Source: Pseudomonadota bacterium (GTDB taxonomy: Bacteria > Pseudomonadota > Alphaproteobacteria > Azospirillales > Azospirillaceae). From it: 39,858 nt of DNA. The position numbers and the translations under genes were made by a program. Location: NCBI GenBank assembly GCA_023411035.1, contig JAEYPE010000101.1, forward strand, positions 1 to 39,858, given 5' to 3'. This document shows positions 1-8,341 of this stretch, in pieces. Numbering within the stretch: the first letter of the stretch is position 1; each line of letters starts with the position of its first letter. The notes beneath the pieces were generated by a model, which had not been told where the DNA came from, searched no databases, and worked only from the letters and a program-made list of their open reading frames with translations.

Positions 1-574
1 CATCAACATCGGGCTGGTGATCTCGGTCGGCGGCGCGTTCCTGTCCTGGACGCTTCTGTGCGCGGAGATCCCCTACACCTGCGGACGCGACGGCACCTTC
101 CCGAAATGGTTCGCCGTGGAGAACGCCAACGGGTCGCCCGTGAACTCGCTGTGGGCGACGAACCTCCTGATCCAGTTCTTCCTGGCGCTCACCTTCCTGT
201 CGCAGAGCGCCTATCAGTTCTTCTACTTCATCGCCTCGGTGGCGATCCTGCCGCCTTACGTGCTCTCCGGTGCCTATGCGCTGAAGCTGGCCCTGACCGG
301 CGAGGGCTACGGCACCGAGCCGCGGACCAAGGGCATCGTGATCGGCGGGCTGGCGACGGCCTACGGCCTGTGGCTGGTGTACGCCGCCGGCCTCGAATAC
401 CTGCTGATGTGCGCGGTCCTCTTCGCGCCCGGAATCCTCGTCTACCTCAGGGCGCGGCGGGAAACCGGAGAGCGCGCCTTTTCCGGCGTCGAGATGGTCA
501 TCGCCGCCGCCATCGTGCTCCTGGCGCTGCTCGCCGCCTGGCTCATGTGGACCGGCACGATCAGCCCGCTCTGA
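1..574 (+). CDS. APC-family amino acid permease, C-terminal part (probable arginine/ornithine antiporter)
   Basis: The reading frame is open from the first bases, so the 5' part of the gene lies outside the window. About 190 residues remain. They hold several hydrophobic membrane segments and the APC-type stretch LLCAEIPYTCGRDGTFPKWF, followed by NANGSPVNSLW, which is typical of the basic amino acid/polyamine antiporter branch. The arginine deiminase genes follow directly, so exchange of external arginine for ornithine at the inner membrane is the likely role. This rests on family resemblance plus context. A different amino acid substrate cannot be excluded because the N-terminal half is missing. 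Confidence 0.8.
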   Translation, partial: INIGLVISVGGAFLSWTLLCAEIPYTCGRDGTFPKWFAVENANGSPVNSLWATNLLIQFFLALTFLSQSAYQFFYFIASVAILPPYVLSGAYALKLALTGEGYGTEPRTKGIVIGGLATAYGLWLVYAAGLEYLLMCAVLFAPGILVYLRARRETGERAFSGVEMVIAAAIVLLALLAAWLMWTGTISPL

Positions 575-577
575 AAA

Positions 578-595
578 CGCCGCGCCCGCGCGGCG
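578..595 (+). promoter_or_regulatory. GC-rich hairpin between permease and arcA
   Basis: Perfect 8-bp arms CGCCGCGC and GCGCGGCG face each other with a 2-nt centre, just after the permease stop codon. No T-tract follows, so it is not a standard terminator. It may be an mRNA processing or stability element separating permease and arcA expression. Structure is seen; function is inferred. Confidence 0.35.
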
Positions 596-600
596 GGCGC

Positions 601-628
601 CCGGCCAAGAAGGTCCGGCCAAGAAGGT
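601..628 (+). repeat. Perfect 14-bp tandem duplication ahead of arcA
   Basis: The unit CCGGCCAAGAAGGT occurs twice head to tail, ending one base before the arcA ribosome binding site (AGGGAGG). Copies are identical, which suggests a recent slippage duplication. Confidence 0.85.
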
Positions 629-641
629 AGGGAGGAACGTC

Positions 642-1871
642 ATGCGTGAATTGGGCGTGCATTCGGAAGTCGGCACGCTGCGGACCGTCATGGTCTGCCG
701 GCCGTCGCTGGCGCACCAGCGCCTTACCCCCGGAAACTGCCACGATCTGCTGTTCGACGACGTGATCTGGGTGCACGAGGCGCAGAAGGACCACCACGAC
801 CTCGTCCTGAAGATGGAGGAGCGCGGGGTCGAGGTGCTGGAACTGCACGATATGCTGGCCGAGGCGCTCGACGATCCGCAGGGGCGGAAGTTTGTGCTCG
901 ACCGCCGCGTCACAGACAGCACCGTCGGGATCGCCGCCGCCGCGGTCATCCGCCCCTGGCTGGACGAGATGCCCTCCAGGCAGCTCGCGATCCACCTCAT
1001 CGGCGGCATCGCCATCTCGGACCTGCCGGACTCCACCGTGAGCGTGCTGCTGCACGAGGCGTTCGGCGGCACCGACTTCGTGCTGCCGCCGATCCCCAAC
1101 ACGCTGTTCCAACGGGACCCGTCCTGTTGGATCTACAACGGCGTGACCTGCAACCCGATGTTCTGGCCCGCCCGCAAGCCGGAGGCGCTGCTCCAGCGGG
1201 CGGTCTACAAGTTCCACCCCCGCTTCCGGGACGGCGGTTTCACGATCTGGTGGGGCGATTCCGACGAGGACTTCACCGGCGCCTCCCTGGAAGGCGGCGA
1301 CGTGATGCCGGTCGGCAAGGGCATCGTCCTCATCGGCATGGGAGAGCGCACCAACCGGCAGGCGGTCGGCCAGGTGGCCCGCGCGTTGTTCCGCAACAAC
1401 GCGGCGTCCCGGGTCATCGCCTGCCTGATGCCGAAAAGCCGCGCGGCCATGCACCTGGACACGGTGTTCTCGTTCTGCGACCGCGATCTGGTGACGGTCT
1501 TCCGCGAGGTCGTCGACCAGATCCGCTGCTACAGCGCCTATCCCCTGGACGACGAGGGGCGCTTCGAGGTGCGGCCCGAGGCGAGGCCGCTGCTGGAGGT
1601 CGTGGCCGACGCGCTGGGCTACTCCAGGCTCCGCGTCGTCGGCACCGGCGGGAACGCCTACGAGGCGGAACGCGAGCAATGGGACGACGGCAACAACGTC
1701 GTCGCCCTCGAACCCGGCGTGGTCGTGGCCTACGACCGCAACACCCACACCAACACGCTGCTGCGCAAGGCCGGCGTCGAGGTCATCACCGTCCGCGGGG
1801 CGGAACTCGGCCGCGGACGGGGTGGCGGCCACTGCATGACCTGCCCGATCTGGCGGGAGCCCGCCTACTGA
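642..1871 (+). CDS. arcA: Arginine deiminase
   Basis: Cytoplasmic enzyme converting arginine to citrulline and ammonia, first step of the ADI pathway. The 409-residue length is normal. Family marks visible include FDDVIWVHEAQKDH near residue 40, the MHLDTVF histidine motif near residue 270, and the C-terminal GGGHCMTCPI with the nucleophilic cysteine. The ATG is preceded by AGGGAGG at good spacing. It is followed by arcB and arcC in the same direction, giving the complete three-enzyme route to ATP and carbamate. A 14-bp tandem duplication abuts its ribosome binding site. Confidence 0.97.
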   Translation: MRELGVHSEVGTLRTVMVCRPSLAHQRLTPGNCHDLLFDDVIWVHEAQKDHHDLVLKMEERGVEVLELHDMLAEALDDPQGRKFVLDRRVTDSTVGIAAAAVIRPWLDEMPSRQLAIHLIGGIAISDLPDSTVSVLLHEAFGGTDFVLPPIPNTLFQRDPSCWIYNGVTCNPMFWPARKPEALLQRAVYKFHPRFRDGGFTIWWGDSDEDFTGASLEGGDVMPVGKGIVLIGMGERTNRQAVGQVARALFRNNAASRVIACLMPKSRAAMHLDTVFSFCDRDLVTVFREVVDQIRCYSAYPLDDEGRFEVRPEARPLLEVVADALGYSRLRVVGTGGNAYEAEREQWDDGNNVVALEPGVVVAYDRNTHTNTLLRKAGVEVITVRGAELGRGRGGGHCMTCPIWREPAY

Positions 1872-1918
1872 CGACCAGCCGCGGACAACGAACCCGGAGG
1901 GAACCCCAGGAGGACAAG

Positions 1919-2923
1919 ATGAGCTTCAATCTGCGCAACCGGTCGCTGCTCACCGTCCAGGACTACACGCCGCGGGAGTTTCGCTATGTGCTCGACCTGG
2001 CGCGCGACCTCAAGCGCGCGAAGTACGCCAGGACCGAACAGCAGCATTTGCGCGGCAAGGAGATCTGCCTGATTTTCGAAAAGACATCGACGCGGACCCG
2101 CTGCGCCTTCGAGGTCGCCTGCCACGACCAGGGCGCCAACGTCACCTACCTCGATCCCGCGGGCTCGCAGATCGGCCACAAGGAATCCTTCAAGGATACC
2201 GCCCGCGTCCTCGGCCGGATGTACGACGCCATCGAGTACCGCGGTGCCGCGCAGGGCGGCGTGGAGCAGTTGGCGAAGCACGCGGGCGTCCCGGTCTACA
2301 ACGGCCTCACCGACGAATACCACCCGACCCAGATGCTCGCCGACGTCATGACGATGCGCGAGTACAGCGACAAGCCGATCGCCGACATCAAGTACGCCTA
2401 TGTCGGTGACACCCGGTCCAACATGGGCCATTCGCTGATGATCGTCGGTTGCCTGATGGGCATGGACGTACGCATCTGCGGACCGCGGAACCTGTGGCCG
2501 TCGGAGGAGTACACCGCCATCGCCCAAAAGCTGGCGGCTGCCTCCGGCGCGCGGCTGACCATCACCGACAACACCGCCGAAGCGGTGGCCGGGGTCGATT
2601 TCATCCACACCGACGTCTGGGTCTCGATGGGCGAACCCAAGGAGGTGTGGCGGGAGCGGATCGCGCTGCTGAAGCCCTATCAGGTCAACCCGGAGCTGAT
2701 GGCGGCAAGCGGCAACCCGCAAGTCAGGTTCATGCACTGCCTGCCGGCCTTCCACGACAGCGAGACGACGCTCGGCCGGCAGATCGCCGAGGACTACGGG
2801 ATGCCCAACGGGCTGGAGGTGACCGACGAGGTCTTCGAATCGGAGGCGAACATCGCCTTCGAGCAGGCGGAGAACCGCATGCACACGATCAAGGCGCTTC
2901 TCGTCGCCACGTTGGGGGAATGA
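1919..2923 (+). CDS. arcB: Ornithine carbamoyltransferase (catabolic, ADI pathway)
   Basis: Phosphorolyses citrulline to ornithine and carbamoyl phosphate; the reverse reaction is the anabolic one. The open frame extends upstream through arcA in another frame, but the real start is the ATG at 1919, preceded by CCAGGAGGACAAG. The resulting protein is 334 residues, the usual length. The carbamoyl phosphate motif STRTR lies near residue 56, HPTQMLAD near residue 140 and the HCLPAFHD active-site motif near residue 273. Position between arcA and arcC indicates the catabolic role, though sequence alone does not separate catabolic from anabolic forms. Confidence 0.96.
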   Translation: MSFNLRNRSLLTVQDYTPREFRYVLDLARDLKRAKYARTEQQHLRGKEICLIFEKTSTRTRCAFEVACHDQGANVTYLDPAGSQIGHKESFKDTARVLGRMYDAIEYRGAAQGGVEQLAKHAGVPVYNGLTDEYHPTQMLADVMTMREYSDKPIADIKYAYVGDTRSNMGHSLMIVGCLMGMDVRICGPRNLWPSEEYTAIAQKLAAASGARLTITDNTAEAVAGVDFIHTDVWVSMGEPKEVWRERIALLKPYQVNPELMAASGNPQVRFMHCLPAFHDSETTLGRQIAEDYGMPNGLEVTDEVFESEANIAFEQAENRMHTIKALLVATLGE

Positions 2924-2939
2924 GGGGGAGAATGAGACC

Positions 2940-3908
2940 ATGCGCGTCGTCGTCGCTTTGGGGGGCAACGCTCTGTTGAAACGCGGCGAGCCGATGACCG
3001 CCGACATGCAGCGCCGCAACGTCCGCATCGCCGCCGAGGCCATGGCCCCCGTCGCCCGCGAGCACCAGTTGGTGATCAGCCACGGCAACGGGCCGCAGGT
3101 CGGCCTGCTGGCGCTCCAGGGCGCCGCCTACCGGCCGGACGAGGCCTATCCGCTGGACGTCCTGGGCGCCGAGACCGAGGGCATGATCGGCTACATGATC
3201 GAGCAGGAGCTGGGCAACCTGCTGCCGTTCGAGGTGCCTTTCGCCACGCTGCTGACCATGGTGGAGGTCGATGGCGACGACCCGGCCTTCGGTGATCCCG
3301 GCAAATTCGTGGGGCCGGTCTACGGCGCCGCCGAGGCCGAGCGCATCGCGGCTGAAAAGGGGTGGGTGTTCAAGCCGGACGGCGCGTCCTGGCGGCGGGT
3401 CGTGCCGTCGCCAGCCCCCAAGCGCATTTTCGAGATCCGGCCGATCCGCTGGCTGTTGGACCAGGGAACCATCGTGGTCTGCGCCGGCGGCGGCGGGATA
3501 CCCACCATGTACCGACCGGCCATGTACCGGCCGGCCATGCACCAGCCGGGCAAGGAGCGCACGCTGGTCGGCGTCGAGGCGGTGATCGACAAGGACCTCT
3601 GCTCGGAGCTGCTGGCGCGCGAGCTGGACGCCGACCTCCTCATCATGGCGACCGACACCGAGGCCGTCTTTCTCGGCTGGGGAACGCCGGACGCGCGGGC
3701 CATCCACCGCGCAAGCCCCGACGCGATGGGCGGGTACAGGTTCCCGGCGGGGTCCATGGGGCCGAAGGTGGACGCCGCCTGCCGGTTCGCGGCGGCGACG
3801 GGACGAACCGCCGCGATCGGGGCGCTCGCCGACATTCCGGCGATCGTGCGCGGGGAGAAGGGCACGCTGATCGACACGAGTTTCACGACGACGAGTTGGC
3901 ACGGATAG
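2940..3908 (+). CDS. arcC: Carbamate kinase
   Basis: Transfers phosphate from carbamoyl phosphate to ADP, the ATP-yielding last step of the ADI pathway. Family motifs are VALGGNALL at the N-terminus, SHGNGPQVG near residue 46, CAGGGGIP near residue 182 and DKDLCSELLARELDADLL near residue 218. It starts 16 nt after the arcB stop. Directly after the GGGGIP loop the protein carries a short repeat (MYRPA MYRPA MHQPG) encoded by a 15-bp tandem repeat. This lengthens a loop close to the active site, but the frame is kept and the rest of the protein looks intact. Confidence 0.96.
   Translation: MRVVVALGGNALLKRGEPMTADMQRRNVRIAAEAMAPVAREHQLVISHGNGPQVGLLALQGAAYRPDEAYPLDVLGAETEGMIGYMIEQELGNLLPFEVPFATLLTMVEVDGDDPAFGDPGKFVGPVYGAAEAERIAAEKGWVFKPDGASWRRVVPSPAPKRIFEIRPIRWLLDQGTIVVCAGGGGIPTMYRPAMYRPAMHQPGKERTLVGVEAVIDKDLCSELLARELDADLLIMATDTEAVFLGWGTPDARAIHRASPDAMGGYRFPAGSMGPKVDAACRFAAATGRTAAIGALADIPAIVRGEKGTLIDTSFTTTSWHG
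3507..3551 (+). repeat. 15-bp tandem repeat inside arcC
   Basis: Two units of 15 bp (ATGTACCGACCGGCC and ATGTACCGGCCGGCC, one mismatch) are followed by a third, more diverged unit. They encode MYRPA, MYRPA and MHQPG in frame. The first two look like a recent duplication. Confidence 0.85.
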
Positions 3909-3938
3909 GGCGGCGATCCGGAGAAGGGGGCTGCGGCC

Positions 3939-5432
3939 ATGGCGAACCACGTCTCGACACCGGCTGGGAAAAAGCGGGAGGCGCGCCGGCCCTCGGTGCC
4001 CGATGCCCTGATTCCGATGATCGCCCTCATCGCCCTGCTCGCCTTGTCCTACTTTCTGTTCGGCAAGGACGCCTCCGCCGGGCCGAACCAGGTGGCCCTG
4101 CTGTTCTCCGGGATCGTCGCGGCGGGCATCGCCTACAAGAACGGGATGCCCTGGGAGGGGCTTCGCCAGGCCGTGATCGATGGCATCGCCACCGGCCTCG
4201 CGGCCATCATGATCCTTCTGGCAGTGGGCGCGTTGATCGGCACCTGGGCGCTCAGCGGCACCATCGTGGCGATGGTCTACTACGGCCTCCAGATCCTCAG
4301 CCCCCACTATTTCTACGCGACGACCGCGCTGATCTGCGCCCTGGTCGGCTTCAGCATCGGCAGTTCCTGGACCGTGGCCGGAACCATCGGCATCGGCCTG
4401 ATGGGCGTCGCGGCCAGCATGAACCTGTCGCCGGAGGTCACCGCCGGAGCGGTCATTTCCGGCGCCTATTTCGGCGACAAGGCCTCGCCGCTGTCCGACA
4501 CCGCCAACCTGGCGACCGCGGTGACGGGGTCCGGAATTTACGAGCACATCCGGGAATCGCTGTTCACCTCGGTCCCCGCCCTGCTCGTCGCGATCCTTCT
4601 CTTCGGGATGCTGGGGGCGCCCAGCGATTTCGACGCGACCGCCATGATGTCCGGCATCGAAAGCCACTTCACGGTGTCGCCTTGGGCCTTCACGCCGCTG
4701 CTGCTGGTCCTCGGCCTGTCGATCGCCCGGTTCCCGCCCTTCATCACGATCTTCTTCGGCGCCCTGGCGGGCGGGATGCTGGCGGTCGCCCAGGAGCCGG
4801 CGCGCGTCGTCGCCTTTGCCGCCGCACCGGAGTTGCCGGCCGCCGTCGCCATGCTGAAGGGGGTATGGATGGCGCTCGCCAACGGGTACGTCGCGCACAG
4901 CGGCAACGAGGCCCTCGACGTCATCCTGACGCGGGGCGGCATGTCCAGCATGATGAACACGGTGTGGCTGATCATCACCGCGCTTTCGTTCGGCGCGACG
5001 GTGGAGCACGCCGGGCTTCTCAATCGCCTGATCGACCCGGTGATCCATTGGATGAGGTCGGTCGGCGGGCTCGTGGCGACCGTTGTCGCCACCTGCATCG
5101 GCGCCAATATCGTTACTTCGGACCAGTATATTTCAATCGCCCTGCCCGGCCGATTGTTCAAGGCGGAATTCGCGAAGAGGGGCCTCGCTCCCGTGCTGCT
5201 GTCGCGCGTCGTCGGAGATTCGGCAACGGTGACCTCGCCACTGATCCCCTGGAACAGTTGCGGGGCCTATATGGCTGCGGCACTCGGCGTCTCGGCGACC
5301 GGCTTCGCCATGTACTGCTTTTTCAACATTCTCAATCCATTGGTCACAATTCTCTTTGCCGTCTCCGGTTTGCGGGTGTGGAAGACGGCCATCGACACGC
5401 CTCCGGGCAACGCCCCGCCGCGGCAAGGCTGA
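3939..5432 (+). CDS. nhaC: NhaC-family Na+/H+ antiporter
   Basis: Polytopic inner-membrane protein of 497 residues with about eleven hydrophobic segments. The segment GDKASPLSDTANLA near residue 180 is characteristic of the NhaC family, as are the SLVGDSAT-like GDSATVTSPLIPWN near residue 427 and the conserved GANIVTSDQY near residue 390. The start ATG follows GGAGAAGGGGG. It lies 30 nt after arcC, within the arc run of genes. Ion or substrate exchange alongside arginine catabolism, for example pH or sodium balance when ammonia is produced, is a contextual inference. Some NhaC relatives exchange organic acids or amino acids. Confidence 0.9.
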   Translation: MANHVSTPAGKKREARRPSVPDALIPMIALIALLALSYFLFGKDASAGPNQVALLFSGIVAAGIAYKNGMPWEGLRQAVIDGIATGLAAIMILLAVGALIGTWALSGTIVAMVYYGLQILSPHYFYATTALICALVGFSIGSSWTVAGTIGIGLMGVAASMNLSPEVTAGAVISGAYFGDKASPLSDTANLATAVTGSGIYEHIRESLFTSVPALLVAILLFGMLGAPSDFDATAMMSGIESHFTVSPWAFTPLLLVLGLSIARFPPFITIFFGALAGGMLAVAQEPARVVAFAAAPELPAAVAMLKGVWMALANGYVAHSGNEALDVILTRGGMSSMMNTVWLIITALSFGATVEHAGLLNRLIDPVIHWMRSVGGLVATVVATCIGANIVTSDQYISIALPGRLFKAEFAKRGLAPVLLSRVVGDSATVTSPLIPWNSCGAYMAAALGVSATGFAMYCFFNILNPLVTILFAVSGLRVWKTAIDTPPGNAPPRQG

Positions 5433-5514
5433 CTTGCCCGGCGCGGGTTGGGAGTTGTTCCGTCATTTGGTTCAACAGGTGGAGTGATCACCGCCAGGAT
5501 AGAGGGGGACAATC

Positions 5515-6738
5515 ATGGAGCGCTGTTTTCTTGCGGGCTGCGCTGCCGTCGCTCTGGCAATGGGCGCAGGGGAGGCCAACGCCCAGGCCAAGTACGAGAT
5601 CAAAGTCGGCGGCGACGCCTACTTCGAGGGCGGTTACGTCAATCAGGACCGCGATTCCGGTCTGCGTTCGACCGAGTTCCGCAACCGTTTCCGCGTGAAC
5701 ATCACCCCGTTCGCCAAAGCGGACAACGGCCTGGAGTATGGTGGCCGCATCCGCATCCGCACCTCCGGTTCCGACACCGGCCTCAACGCCGACCGTGCTT
5801 TCATCTTCGCGCAGGGCCGGTTCGGCGAGGTCCGTCTCGGCGTGTCCAATTCCTTCAACGACGAGACCTTCATCTCGACACCGGGCGGCTATCTGCCGAC
5901 CAGCATCATCGATCTCGATGAGGTGACGAACTGGGTCGGCCCGACGAGCGCCGGCCAGTCCATCAACCCCGCGAATGGCAAGTATCAGGGAGCCGACGTG
6001 CTCGGCGGCGTTGCCGAAGCCGTCAACGCCGCCAGCATCCTGTGGCCGTCGCTGACACCGGACGCCAACGCAACGAAGATCGTCTATTTCTCCCCGCGCT
6101 TCGCAGGGGTGCAGTTCGGTGGCAGCTACACCCCGCGCAACGACTCCTTCAATCAGGACATCAACCGTCTGAAAGCGTCCGCCGCCATCGCCGACCAGGG
6201 CGTCACCAACATCTTCACCGATCTGGTCGAGGTCGGCGCGAACTATGACGGCAACGTCTTCGGCTTCGACGTCAAGGCCAGTGCCGGCTATTTCTGGGGC
6301 AAGTCCTCGGACAGCACGGTGGCCGCGGATTCCTTCCGCGACCTGAACGCCTGGCAGGTTGGCGCGGAACTCGGTTATGCCGGCTTCGCCGTGGGCGGCA
6401 GCTACACCAGCTTCGGCAAATCGGGCCAGAACAGGCGTCCGGGCTTTTTCTCGGATGATATGTACAACTGGACCGCCGGTGTGCAGTACACGACCGGTCC
6501 GATCGTGGTGGGTGCGAATTACAAGTACGGCGTCGACCCCGGCTCCATGTTCGACCCGGGCAGCCGGCGGGTAAAGGTCTACGAGGTTGGCACCGGTTAT
6601 ACCGTCGCTCAGGGACTGACCGTGAACGCCCAGTACGACTATGTACTGTCCAACAGCGATCGCCCCGAGACGGTGGTCACGGGTTCACCGGACGACAAGG
6701 CGCACGTCGTTGTGCTTCGCACGGTCCTGGCGTTCTGA
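5515..6738 (+). CDS. Outer-membrane porin
   Basis: A 407-residue beta-barrel protein. The first ~23 residues form a signal peptide ending in NAQA. The mature part has alternating beta-strand patterns and ends in a C-terminal phenylalanine (TVLAF), the outer-membrane assembly signal. Segments such as LEYGGRIRIR and QFGGSYTPRN resemble general Gram-negative porins of alphaproteobacteria. The start is preceded by AGAGGGGGACAATC. It follows nhaC by 82 nt and could be transcribed with the arc genes or from its own promoter; no clear promoter was found. Substrate range is unknown. Confidence 0.9.
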   Translation: MERCFLAGCAAVALAMGAGEANAQAKYEIKVGGDAYFEGGYVNQDRDSGLRSTEFRNRFRVNITPFAKADNGLEYGGRIRIRTSGSDTGLNADRAFIFAQGRFGEVRLGVSNSFNDETFISTPGGYLPTSIIDLDEVTNWVGPTSAGQSINPANGKYQGADVLGGVAEAVNAASILWPSLTPDANATKIVYFSPRFAGVQFGGSYTPRNDSFNQDINRLKASAAIADQGVTNIFTDLVEVGANYDGNVFGFDVKASAGYFWGKSSDSTVAADSFRDLNAWQVGAELGYAGFAVGGSYTSFGKSGQNRRPGFFSDDMYNWTAGVQYTTGPIVVGANYKYGVDPGSMFDPGSRRVKVYEVGTGYTVAQGLTVNAQYDYVLSNSDRPETVVTGSPDDKAHVVVLRTVLAF

Positions 6739-6838
6739 TCGTAGGGCGAAGGAACGGAAAAGCCGATCCGGCGTGAAGCGTCCAACCGAAGCTTGAATGC
6801 CCAAATCTTTATTTGAAGTCACGGCAAGGGAGGAATCC

Positions 6839-7864
6839 ATGGCGAAAATGATGAAAGCGGCTGTGGTCCGCCAGTTCAAGATGCCGCTGTCGATCGAGGA
6901 GTTTCCGGTGCCGGAGGTCGGTCCAGGCCAGATCCTGGTCAGGATCGAAGCCTCGGGTGTCTGTCACACCGACTTGCACGCGGCGGACGGCGACTGGCCG
7001 GTGAAGCCGACCCCACCCTTCATCCCAGGGCACGAGGGCGTTGGCACCGTCGCGGCGGTCGGGGCCGGCGTCACCGCGGTGAAGGAAGGCGACCGGGTCG
7101 GCGTGCCTTGGCTGCACACGGCCTGCGGCCACTGCCGGCACTGTCTGGCCGGCTGGGAAACTCTGTGTGACGCGCAGAAGAACACGGGCTATTCGGTGAA
7201 TGGCGGCTTCGCGGAATATGTACTCGCCGACCCGAACTATGTCGGCCATTTGCCCAAGGGCCTGGACTGGATCGCGGCGGCCCCGATCCTGTGTGCCGGG
7301 GTGACCGTCTACAAGGGATTGAAGGAAACCGACGCCAGGCCGGGCGACACGGTGGTGATCTCGGGGATCGGGGGGCTCGGCCATGTTGCCGTGCAGTATG
7401 CGACGGCCATGGGACTCAAGGTGATCGCGGTCGACATAGCCGACGACAAGTTGGCGCTCGCCCGTGACATGGGCGCCGCCGCCGTGATCAACGCGAAGGC
7501 GACGGACCCGGTTGCCGAAGTCAAGGCACTGTGCGGCGGTGCCCAAGGCGTGCTCGTCACTGCGGTGTCGCCGCATGCCTTCAAGCAAGCCCTCGGCATG
7601 CTCGCCAAACGCGGCACCATGGTTCTCGTCGGGCTGCCGCCGGGTTCGTTCGAACTGGATATTTTCGAAACCGTGCTGATGCGCAAGACCATTCGCGGGT
7701 CGATTGTCGGCACCCGGCTGGACCTTGGCGAATGCCTCCAGTTTGCCGGTGACGGCAAAGTGCGGGTTCATGCTTCGGTCGAGCCGATCGAGAACATCAA
7801 CGACATATTCAACCGGATGCGCAATGGGAAGATCGATGGCCGCGTGGTCATGACCGTCTCGTAG
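6839..7864 (+). CDS. adhP: Zinc-dependent alcohol dehydrogenase, AdhP type
   Basis: Medium-chain dehydrogenase/reductase of 341 residues, oxidising short-chain alcohols or reducing aldehydes with NAD(H). Catalytic zinc ligands are in GVCHTDLHA and GHEGVG. The structural zinc cysteines are in ACGHCRHCLAGWETLC, and the nucleotide-binding glycines in GIGGLGHVAVQYA. The open frame begins at 6797, but the ATG at 6839 has GGGAGG at the right distance and matches the family N-terminus (MKAAVV), so I use it. It follows the porin by 100 nt and may help dispose of reducing equivalents under low oxygen; this is inference. Confidence 0.93.
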   Translation: MAKMMKAAVVRQFKMPLSIEEFPVPEVGPGQILVRIEASGVCHTDLHAADGDWPVKPTPPFIPGHEGVGTVAAVGAGVTAVKEGDRVGVPWLHTACGHCRHCLAGWETLCDAQKNTGYSVNGGFAEYVLADPNYVGHLPKGLDWIAAAPILCAGVTVYKGLKETDARPGDTVVISGIGGLGHVAVQYATAMGLKVIAVDIADDKLALARDMGAAAVINAKATDPVAEVKALCGGAQGVLVTAVSPHAFKQALGMLAKRGTMVLVGLPPGSFELDIFETVLMRKTIRGSIVGTRLDLGECLQFAGDGKVRVHASVEPIENINDIFNRMRNGKIDGRVVMTVS

Positions 7865-7944
7865 TCCGGATGAAACGATGCACCAAAAGAAAGGAGAGGC
7901 GGGAGCCCTGTCTTGAACGTCCGTTTGTTCGGTGGGCTCCACCT

Positions 7945-8213
7945 CTGCTTTCGTCATACAGAGTTCCCGTCTGTCGTGACATCATGGCGCACGGCCGGGC
8001 AGCGGAGAACATCCGGATTTCCCCGGCAATATCAGCCGCAGCCAGGGCCGACTGCTCGTGTCCGATCTCGGCAGCACGCTTGGGACGGTCGTCAACGGGC
8101 AGCCGATCGGACATGATTTCAAGAGGGACACGGCCCTTCCGAGCCGCGGTGAGAACCGCGTCGTTGCGGGCGGCTGGGGATCGCCCTTCGAATTCATCGT
8201 TTCCATCGGCTGA
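7945..8213 (+). pseudogene. Frameshifted remnant of an FHA-domain protein
   Basis: Two plus-strand frames together spell an FHA domain. The first part reads RVPVCRDIMAHGRAAENIRI, like the FHA phosphopeptide-binding GR motif. The second reads SRSQGRLLVSDLGSTLG, then VVNGQPIGHDF, and runs to a TGA at 8211. The frame switches at 8029-8032 (ATAT); removing one AT restores a continuous P-A-I-S-R-S, the expected FHA core. No convincing start or ribosome binding site precedes it, so it is probably a 5'-truncated, frameshifted relic. A sequencing error at the AT dinucleotide is an alternative. This fills most of the 477-bp gap between adhP and the next gene. Confidence 0.6.
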
Positions 8214-8341
8214 AATGGCATCACCGGAAAAAGGCGCTCTATCGCGCCCGGCGAAGTGGCGTCCTCCGTCTTCGAACTGCCTGCCGCGCCCGGAGATCTC
8301 AGCTTATGCGTAAATTCACAACAGTCGTCGGTGAGTTGGCA

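Noticed and set aside
58..630. Long Arg-rich open frames overlapping real genes, such as this one and those antisense to arcA, arcB, cstA and mrpAB
   Set aside because: High-GC shadow frames; composition is Arg/Gly/Pro or His/Asp/Gln-rich and no domain pattern is seen, while the opposite or shifted frame holds a clear gene.
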